From: Acidobacteriaceae bacterium
Lineage (GTDB): Bacteria > Acidobacteriota > Terriglobia > Terriglobales > Acidobacteriaceae
Direction of reading: 5' to 3'
Length of the DNA stretch: 35,208 nt
NCBI GenBank assembly: GCA_003135475.1
Contig: PLBW01000063.1
Span: 1-35,208 of the forward strand
Under the pieces are notes generated by a model. That model was given only the letters and a program-made list of their open reading frames with translations. It did no database searches and was not told the DNA's origin. Made by a program: the position numbers and the translations under genes. Shown here piece after piece: positions 29,599 through 35,208 of the stretch (position 1 is the stretch's first letter; each line of letters begins with the position of its first letter).

Positions 29599-30951
29599 TT
29601 AGCGGGGTGGAATGGCCCATTTTTCCAGTTCGCCGGTAAACCGGAGCAGTTGCAGTTCGGCCCGGCTGAGCTCAAGCTGAGCGTCAAAATAGGCGGCGTG
29701 TTTATCTTCGGCATCGAGGCGGGCATTTTGCTGATCCCGGGTGTTGGCGTTGCCGGTCTCGATCCGACCCTTCACCGCCTCCAGGTCTCCTTGAGCAACT
29801 TCCCATTCCAATTTGGCCACGTCGCGCGCTGCTGCCAACTGTCGCAATGACCTTTGGAGCTTCAAGGCATCTTCGCTGACCTGGTTCTTTGTGATCTCTA
29901 CCTGCTTCTTCGCGATCAAGGCACTGGCATCAGCTTGCTCCGCCTTGGCTTTCTGCACCGAATTGAAGATGGGGAGCCTGATATTCAGGCCACCGCTGAA
30001 ATTGTTGGCAGTGTAGTTACGATAGTAGAGATCGTAGTTATTGTATTTGGCCAGATAAGCGTATTGCGATGCCAAATCGATGATGGGCATCGTAAGCGCC
30101 TTGTGTTCGCCCGTGGCTCGTGCCTGAGCGGCTGCTACTTTCTGTTCGGCCTGCTTCACGGCGAGACTGTTCTCCACAGCGCGAGCCGGCAGATCGTCAT
30201 CCTGCGAAATCGCGGGCAGATCAGGCATCGATGCAGGTTCGACCGCGATTGATTCGGCGGGTAATCCCAGCAGCTTGGATAGATGCTCGCGCAGCACGTC
30301 GGCTTGTCCCTGCGCCTCGGCAGTTCGCAATCGAATGCGAGCTGCCACCAACTGACTTTTGGTGAGGTCAAGCTTGCTGTCCACGCCCTGCTGCAGGCGC
30401 TGTTCGGTCACAAATTGTGCGTTGTCGGCCGCGCTTTGAGCTTCGCCTAACGCCTTCAGCTTGCCGGTGAGTTGATCGAGTTGGGCGTAGGTCAGCGCGG
30501 TATCCAGAATGACGGAGTCGCGCTTGTCTTGCACGTCCAGGGAAGTCGCATGCCAGTCAATCTTCGCAGCTTTGAGGAATTGCCGTAGCGAGAGGTTGAA
30601 TAACGACTGGGAGGAATTGAAGTTCACCACCGAGGGCGCCGAGCCTTCCAGGGTGAGCGGAAATCCATAAGAGTAGCCCAGGCCGGAACCAATTGTGATC
30701 TGCGGAATATAGTTCGCCCGAACCTCCTCATAGGCCTCGCGCGCTCGCCATTGGTTGACGGTCGCGATGCCCATGACACCGCTGTGCTGCAGCGCCAAGT
30801 CCACTGCTCTACGGAAGGAAATGGGTTCCGCAGCCGCAGCATCGGCGGCCACGCAAGGAGCACAAGAAAGGACAAGTGCGCAGGCGAGAGCGGCTACCCT
30901 CGCAGCACAGCCAACCCGGGTCATTCTGTAACAGCGGGGCCTTCGGGGCAT
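29599..30951 (-). CDS. TolC-family outer membrane efflux protein
   Basis: The 450-residue protein has a signal peptide (cut near VAA-D36) and the usual two-fold helical repeats with periodicity of TolC: SFRRAVDLALQHSGVMGIAT, EVRANYIPQITIGSGLGYSY, LGLPAE, VAAAQARATGEHKALTMPII. It should form an outer membrane channel as a trimer. It follows an adaptor and a TPR gene in one operon. Starts at 30951 or 30924 are both possible; the first has AAGG touching the ATG, so the exact start is open. Length fits the family. Confidence 0.92.
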   Translation of the reverse strand: MPRRPRCYRMTRVGCAARVAALACALVLSCAPCVAADAAAAEPISFRRAVDLALQHSGVMGIATVNQWRAREAYEEVRANYIPQITIGSGLGYSYGFPLTLEGSAPSVVNFNSSQSLFNLSLRQFLKAAKIDWHATSLDVQDKRDSVILDTALTYAQLDQLTGKLKALGEAQSAADNAQFVTEQRLQQGVDSKLDLTKSQLVAARIRLRTAEAQGQADVLREHLSKLLGLPAESIAVEPASMPDLPAISQDDDLPARAVENSLAVKQAEQKVAAAQARATGEHKALTMPIIDLASQYAYLAKYNNYDLYYRNYTANNFSGGLNIRLPIFNSVQKAKAEQADASALIAKKQVEITKNQVSEDALKLQRSLRQLAAARDVAKLEWEVAQGDLEAVKGRIETGNANTRDQQNARLDAEDKHAAYFDAQLELSRAELQLLRFTGELEKWAIPPR

Positions 30952-30984
30952 CCTTGCTCTACCTAGTGAAACGATTGAAGACGG

Positions 30985-31935
30985 CTACTGTAGCCGGTCA
31001 AGAGCTTTCCGCGCGCGGTCGAAACCGGACGCCAGAGCAAGTGACGCCTCATATTCCGAGGTGGCGTCCGCACCACGGCCCATCTTCTCGTAGATCTGAC
31101 CTAGCAGGTAGTGGGCGCGAAACGCCGGTGCATCCTCCACCAGTCCGCCAGAATCGAGATACTTCTGCAAATATTGCGTCGCGTCTGGAAAGTCACGACC
31201 GCTAAGGTACAGTTCATTGGCGGCGTCAAAATAGTTTTCGGCGGCCCGGCCGGGCAGCGCCATGGCCGTCAGCACCGTCTTCTGCACATCATCGAATCGT
31301 CCACGGAGACGGTAAAAATCGGCCAGTTGCAGCCAATAAGTCGCAGGATTGCGTGCCTCCTTGATAGCGCTGCGGAACTGGCTCTCAGCCTCATCGTACC
31401 GTTTTGCCTTGGCGGCAACCTGCGCCAGGATCGAATGTGCCTCCGCCGCGTCGTATTTGTTGACCTGCGCCGCCTGGTCGCGGGCCTTATCCAGCCCCCC
31501 TCCCATGACGGCCGGAGCTTGAACGTAGTACTTGGAAAGATCGCTGCGGGCCTCTACGTTCGCGGGATCCAGTTGCACGGCGCGCTCAAACTCATTCTTG
31601 GCCTTGCGCGCCAGCCCGGCCGCGGCCAGTGGACTCGAATCTCCCGCCTTCCTGCCATAGGCTCGTGCCAGCCAAAGATGATAACTCGCATCCTGGGGCC
31701 GCTCAGCGGTCGCACGTTCTCCCCATCTCACCGCATCGTCCCAGCGTTCCATGGCATAGTAGGCGCGAGAAAGCAGGTTGAGCGATTCCGCATCGCCGCG
31801 ATTGGACAACGCGCTGATCGCTTCATTCATGCGGCCACGGGATAGTAGCTGCACGGTCGCAGGATCGGCGGCGGCGATCGTGGTGACGGCCAGCAGCAGA
31901 AACAGAACAGCGAACTTGGAATACAAGAGCTTCAT
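30985..31935 (-). CDS. Periplasmic TPR protein
   Basis: The 316-residue protein has a signal peptide (1-23) and about seven TPR-like units (SLNLLSRAYYAMERWDDAVR; SYHLWLARAYGRK; AHSILAQVAAKAKRYDEAES; AHYLLGQIYEKMGRGADATS). It should bind proteins in the periplasm. The ATG at 31935 overlaps the adaptor's TGA (ATGA), and TolC follows 33 bases after its stop, so its job is tied to the export pair. The TPRs may guide a substrate or assemble the channel; no closer family is recognised. Confidence 0.88.
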   Translation of the reverse strand: MKLLYSKFAVLFLLLAVTTIAAADPATVQLLSRGRMNEAISALSNRGDAESLNLLSRAYYAMERWDDAVRWGERATAERPQDASYHLWLARAYGRKAGDSSPLAAAGLARKAKNEFERAVQLDPANVEARSDLSKYYVQAPAVMGGGLDKARDQAAQVNKYDAAEAHSILAQVAAKAKRYDEAESQFRSAIKEARNPATYWLQLADFYRLRGRFDDVQKTVLTAMALPGRAAENYFDAANELYLSGRDFPDATQYLQKYLDSGGLVEDAPAFRAHYLLGQIYEKMGRGADATSEYEASLALASGFDRARKALDRLQ

Positions 31936-33188
31936 GGATTAGCGATTTTCACCGGCATCCCTTCGCGGAGGGACTGCATGTTGATGGCGCCCAACGCCAG
32001 CACCGCATGGTCGGGGAGGCCGCTGGTGACTTCGATCCGCGTGAGGTTTTCGATTGAGGTTTTCACGTCGCGCCGCTGCAACTCTCCGTTGGTCACTTGG
32101 AATACGAATTGGCCGTTGGCGTCCTGATGTACGGCTTCACGAGGTACGGTTAGCGCGTCTTGCTGCCGCGCGATGACGACGGCGACACTGATATTGGTGT
32201 TAGGCAGCAGCTTGAGATCGCTGTTCTCGACCACACAGGTCGCTTCGCCGACCATTCGCGTCCCGCGCTGCACCACCGTCGTAGGCAGGGTTTCCAGCGT
32301 GCCTTGCCAGACCCGCCCGGGGATGGCGTCCCATGTGACTTCAACCAATTGGCCCTTTCGCAGTTTGCCGATCTCCGGTTCGTCGACAAATGCGCGTACT
32401 CGTACCTGGTGCAGGTCCGCTCCCTGCACCAGCAGATCTCCAGGGTTGACAAATGCACCTTGCCGCACCGGCAGGGAATAGACCATGCCAGCGCGCGGAG
32501 CGGCAATGTTTGAATTTCTCAGCAGCTCCTGGGCTGCGGCAAGCGAGGCGCGGGCTTCAGCCTGCTGGGACTGGACGTGGCCAACCTCCTGTGGTGAGTA
32601 GCGTCCGCTCAGTTTCTGTTGCAGCAATTGCACGTTGGCTTCGGCAATTTGAAACCGGCTCTGCGCGGTGTCCACCTCGGCTTGCGACGCCGCCCCACTC
32701 TGCAACAAGCGCTGCATCGCTTGCAGATTCCGTTGCGCGGCATCCCGATCAGCCTGGGCTTTCACCAGCGCATTGCGCGTGGTCAGCAATTCGTCCTTTG
32801 TGCCCCCGTTTTCCACAGCGTTGCTATCGGCTTCTGCGCCCTTCAATTGCGCCTCGGCTCGAGCTGCCTGCGACCGCGCATTGGCATCTTCCAGTTGCAC
32901 AAGCAATTGCCCGGGCTTTACCCATGAACCCTGCTGCACATAAATCTTTTTCACCGTGGTGGCCATAGGCGCGTAAGCCTCGAAGTTATTCAGGGCTTCG
33001 ATCTTGCCGTTGGTAGCGATGTTTTCGGTGATGGTTTCGCGATCGGCACGACCGATCCGGACAGCCACTTGAGAACGGTGCAGAGACACGAAAGCCGCCA
33101 GCACCACCACCGCCGCAGTCAGGCCAATAACGATGCCCCACCGTCTTCCGTTCACGCGATCATGGCCGTTCTCAGTTGCTGCTGCCAT
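31932..33188 (-). CDS. HlyD/RND-type periplasmic adaptor protein
   Basis: The 418-residue adaptor has one membrane helix (about 18-36), a lipoyl/barrel-sandwich half (TVKKIYVQQGSWVKPGQLLV), a long helical hairpin (about 105-215, rich in Ala/Gln), the second lipoyl half (APRAGMVYSLPVRQGAFVNP), a beta-barrel (VRVRAFVDEPEIGKLRKGQL) and a membrane-proximal end (ALTVPREAVHQDANGQFVFQ). It would bridge a pump in the inner membrane to TolC. A minus TATACT at 33206-33211 is a possible -10. It is the first gene of an adaptor-TPR-TolC operon with no pump next to it. Confidence 0.94.
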   Translation of the reverse strand: MAAATENGHDRVNGRRWGIVIGLTAAVVVLAAFVSLHRSQVAVRIGRADRETITENIATNGKIEALNNFEAYAPMATTVKKIYVQQGSWVKPGQLLVQLEDANARSQAARAEAQLKGAEADSNAVENGGTKDELLTTRNALVKAQADRDAAQRNLQAMQRLLQSGAASQAEVDTAQSRFQIAEANVQLLQQKLSGRYSPQEVGHVQSQQAEARASLAAAQELLRNSNIAAPRAGMVYSLPVRQGAFVNPGDLLVQGADLHQVRVRAFVDEPEIGKLRKGQLVEVTWDAIPGRVWQGTLETLPTTVVQRGTRMVGEATCVVENSDLKLLPNTNISVAVVIARQQDALTVPREAVHQDANGQFVFQVTNGELQRRDVKTSIENLTRIEVTSGLPDHAVLALGAINMQSLREGMPVKIANP

Positions 33189-33398
33189 TTTTGCTCGGAC
33201 CTATAAGTATAACGTAGGGCACAACTTCCACCTCGGCCAGCGCTAAGGCGAACCCGCTGAACATGGTCTCCTCCAGCCTGGGAAGGTCCCTGCTGCCTCT
33301 TCCTGTCTGATGTTCGAGCTGGCCCGAAGACGCAGCCAGCGCAGCCTGACTCGGGCCTTGACTCGCCATTTCTCATCTCGATAGCTCCGCGCGCTCGC

Positions 33399-33404
33399 TA
33401 CAAT
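33399..33404 (+). promoter_or_regulatory. -10 element of queF
   Basis: TACAAT ends 6 bases before the queF ATG, so the transcript would start at or next to the ATG. AGGG between them is too close to serve as a normal ribosome site. Confidence 0.5.
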
Positions 33405-33410
33405 AGGGCC

Positions 33411-33809
33411 ATGGCAAAAAGCGCACGCTATACGCCCGAGCACGCCGCGGCTGGCCTCTCTGCTAAATTTCCGCCGATCGAAACGTGGCCGAACCAATTT
33501 CCCGGCTACGAGATTGTGATTGACATACCCGAGTTCACCTCCGTATGTCCCAAGACCGGCCTGCCTGATTTCGGAACGCTGTGGATTCGTTACATGCCCG
33601 ACCAGGCCTGCCTCGAACTGAAATCGCTAAAGGAATACCTGATCGGCTATCGCAATCTTGGCATCTTCCAGGAAAACATCGTGAACCGCGTTCTCGAGGA
33701 CGTGGTGCGTGCCAGCAAGCCGAAATGGGCTGAGGTCAAAGGCGAGTTTCGTCCGCGCGGGGGTATCGGCACGGTCGTGATCGCGCGCTTCCCGAGACCG
33801 AAGAACTAG
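33411..33809 (+). CDS. queF: NADPH-dependent preQ0 reductase QueF
   Basis: The 132-residue enzyme reduces 7-cyano-7-deazaguanine to preQ1 in queuosine synthesis. It belongs to the short single-domain (unimodular) type. Seen: EFTSVCPKTGLPDFG with the catalytic Cys (C46) and Asp (D53), and LELKSLKEYLIGYRN, the QueF signature with substrate-binding Glu, Ser and Lys. The end FRPRGGIGTVVIARFPR is typical. A candidate -10 lies 6 bases before ATG 33411, suggesting a leaderless mRNA. The next gene converges with a gap of 10 bases. No other que gene is nearby. Confidence 0.95.
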   Translation: MAKSARYTPEHAAAGLSAKFPPIETWPNQFPGYEIVIDIPEFTSVCPKTGLPDFGTLWIRYMPDQACLELKSLKEYLIGYRNLGIFQENIVNRVLEDVVRASKPKWAEVKGEFRPRGGIGTVVIARFPRPKN

Positions 33810-33819
33810 TGCCGCAGTT

Positions 33820-34446
33820 TTAGTACGTGCCCTCCCGCCGGGTCCCGAAATACTTGCGTATTCCGAACGCATTGTAGCGGCCCCAGGGACCATTCGGACC
33901 CAGCCACGCCGGCCCCAAGGGCTGGTCGCGCGCTCCGAACCGCTGTATCAGCGGATGACTGGTTACGCGAAATTCAAATCGCTTAGGGAGATCGATCCCG
34001 ACGCCCCAGGAGTACTCCATACCAATTGGGCTCCATGACCAGGTGTACAGAGTTTGCGGAATATTCTTGCCGAACAGGAAAACGGGATCGTAAAAAACGT
34101 GTACCCGGCGCAGGAACGTGCGGCCGAAGGGACGCAACTCTACCGTCCCAGAGATCATGTAGCGCCCAAAAGCGTTGCACTGTGAATGCACGCCGCCGAA
34201 CTGTCCTGCGTTCGCCGCGCACAGGTTGGGATCGACCTCATTGTGGGGAGGAGTGATGTCGAACTGCGCCCATCCCCAATACCAATCCTTGGGAAAAAAC
34301 ATGCGGTCGGAATTAGCCGCAGCTTTGGTGCTGGCCGTTGGCTGCGAATCGGCCACGGCGGTGGCATCGGTTGCCGGCTTCGAATCTTGAGCCAGCAGGG
34401 TGACTTGCAACATCAGACAAACCAGGAACAGCAGCAAGCGTTTCAT
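33820..34446 (-). CDS. Secreted protein of unknown function
   Basis: The 208-residue protein has a signal peptide (1-20, cut near LLA-Q) and a Thr/Ala-rich linker. The rest is aromatic-rich with alternating strands (MFFPKDWYWGWAQFDITPPH; YMISGTVELRPFGRTF; VHVFYDPVFLF; YTWSWSPIGMEYSWGVGIDL; FEFRVTSHPLIQRF), which suggests an outer membrane or periplasmic beta-structure. I do not recognise a family. ATG 34446 is chosen since GGAG lies 5 bases upstream and the signal peptide begins there. Confidence 0.8.
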   Translation of the reverse strand: MKRLLLFLVCLMLQVTLLAQDSKPATDATAVADSQPTASTKAAANSDRMFFPKDWYWGWAQFDITPPHNEVDPNLCAANAGQFGGVHSQCNAFGRYMISGTVELRPFGRTFLRRVHVFYDPVFLFGKNIPQTLYTWSWSPIGMEYSWGVGIDLPKRFEFRVTSHPLIQRFGARDQPLGPAWLGPNGPWGRYNAFGIRKYFGTRREGTY

Positions 34447-34762
34447 ACACTCTCCAGGACGATAGTTTGGGTGCGACTGAGAAGGGATGGACAAGTGCCC
34501 CTCTCGCCGGCTCGCCCCAGCGGGCGCAGGCGAAAAGAATGCCGCGGTTAGGAGCTACCGCGCGCGTTCACTGGCCGATTCTTCTCCACGAGAGAGTATC
34601 TCGGTATCGTCAACATGGGAAGGGTTTTTGCAGCGGCCGCTATCAACATCTCTCAGTTCGCGGCGGCGAGAGTTGAGTCTGTAGCGAAAAGCGACCGGCG
34701 AGCAGCGAACAGCGAACAGCGAACAGCGTATCGCCGCCCCTCGTGGTATCCTCCGCCCACCC
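34447..34762. other. Divergent intergenic stretch with heptamer array
   Basis: It separates the secreted unknown protein from the MFS gene. Apart from the heptamer array at 34684-34725 I see nothing that I can name; no gene is called. Confidence 0.55.
34684..34725. repeat. Heptamer tandem array, six GCGANNN units
   Basis: Six units in perfect 7-base phase: GCGAAAA, GCGACCG, GCGAGCA, GCGAACA, GCGAACA, GCGAACA. It ends 37 bases before the MFS gene start. It shares the 7-base period, though not the sequence, with the arrays at 15.8-16.0 kb. Confidence 0.8.
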
Positions 34763-35208
34763 ATGTCTGCCAAGACCAATGCCTGGGTCGCGCTACTGCT
34801 GCTGACGGCGCTGAACTTTCTCAACTACATCGACCGTAATGTGCTGTTCGCAGTGCAGCCGTTGATCCAGAAGGAATTCACCCTCAGCGACAAGCAGGTC
34901 GGCTTTCTGACCTCCGCCTTTTTTGTCTGCTACATGATTGCCGCACCGCTAATCGTTCCCCTGGCCGATCGCTTTCCGCGCCGCTGGATCATGGCCGCGG
35001 GCGCCTTTGTCTGGAGCCTGGCGACGCTGCTGAGCGCGGTCACGCACAATTATGACGAACTCTTGCTGCGCCACGTCATCGTCGGTATCGGAGAAGCAAC
35101 CTTCGTCGCCATTTCGCCGGCGTTCCTGTCAGACCTTTTTCCGGAGACTGTCCGCGGGCGGGTGATGGGCCTTTTCTATCTCGCCACGCCGGTGGGCAGT
35201 GCGCTGGG
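34763..35208 (+). CDS. MFS transporter, N-terminal part (Spns-like)
   Basis: The frame is open from ATG 34763 to the window end (148 residues) and continues outside. It has the first helix with LNFLNYIDRNVLFAVQPLIQ, then LSDKQVGFLTSAFFVCYMIA, the loop 2-3 motif ADRFPRRW typical of the major facilitator superfamily, and VGIGEATFVAISPAFLSDLF. This pattern is like Spinster-type bacterial transporters, which move small organic molecules by proton exchange; the substrate cannot be told. No Shine-Dalgarno is clear; the ATG is the only one before the first helix. Confidence 0.88.
   Translation, partial: MSAKTNAWVALLLLTALNFLNYIDRNVLFAVQPLIQKEFTLSDKQVGFLTSAFFVCYMIAAPLIVPLADRFPRRWIMAAGAFVWSLATLLSAVTHNYDELLLRHVIVGIGEATFVAISPAFLSDLFPETVRGRVMGLFYLATPVGSAL

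Overview
The window reads as a chromosomal segment of an acidobacterium, most likely class Terriglobia (Koribacter- or Acidobacteriaceae-like). This is inferred from protein style: a Ser/Thr kinase with a single membrane anchor, PEP-CTERM and GloVer-repeat secreted proteins, a TMTC-like membrane protein with TPRs, a hopanoid gene, a bifunctional AroDE, and many dispersed intergenic hairpin repeats. No rRNA, tRNA, phage, insertion-sequence transposase or CRISPR array was seen. Most of the window is ordinary chromosome; the unusual material is in the intergenic DNA and in the molybdo-hydroxylase operon.

Layout. 1-5.6 kb: end of a DUF1801 protein, a membrane Ser/Thr kinase, an orphan GvpL/F-like protein, an unknown three-helix membrane protein and a zinc-ribbon membrane protein. 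5.8-8.5 kb: an ECF sigma factor followed 10 bases later by a small membrane protein, and aroDE. 8.8-12.9 kb: a PEP-CTERM protein divergent from a GT39-like glycosyltransferase and a GloVer-repeat secreted protein, with -24/-12 (sigma-54-like) elements facing both ways between them. 13-17.3 kb: a TMTC-like protein, a membrane-anchored TPR protein and hemA, with an inverted pair of heptamer arrays between the last two. 17.6-22.7 kb: a periplasmic cytochrome c, a REPIN-like inverted repeat, and a four-gene translationally coupled operon for a Tat-exported molybdenum hydroxylase (2Fe-2S, Mo and FAD subunits plus a 79-residue Cys-rich protein). 22.8-24 kb: a VapBC-type toxin-antitoxin pair with a clear operator, and a DUF985 cupin. 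24.1-27.3 kb: fliA, flgM under a near-consensus sigma-28 promoter, and an OmpR-type regulator coupled to a degenerate histidine kinase. 27.5-29.5 kb: a small acidic protein and hpnJ. 29.6-33.2 kb: an adaptor-TPR-TolC export operon without a pump. 33.4-35.2 kb: queF, a secreted unknown and the start of an MFS transporter.

How the genes fit together. FliA should drive flgM, whose product inhibits FliA, so the two form a feedback pair. The hydroxylase subunits form one enzyme by subunit logic and overlapping frames; the upstream cytochrome c is a plausible but unproven electron acceptor. The PEP-CTERM and glycosyltransferase genes sit back to back with candidate sigma-54 sites, which fits an envelope or exopolysaccharide regulon. 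Several genes (the vapB-like antitoxin, the 81-residue protein, queF) have a -10-like hexamer exactly 6 bases before the start codon, which suggests leaderless transcripts. The most striking unexplained signals are the REPIN-like element with a compensatory base-pair change, the inverted heptamer arrays, the three related hairpin repeats, and the helical insert inside the Mo-binding subunit.
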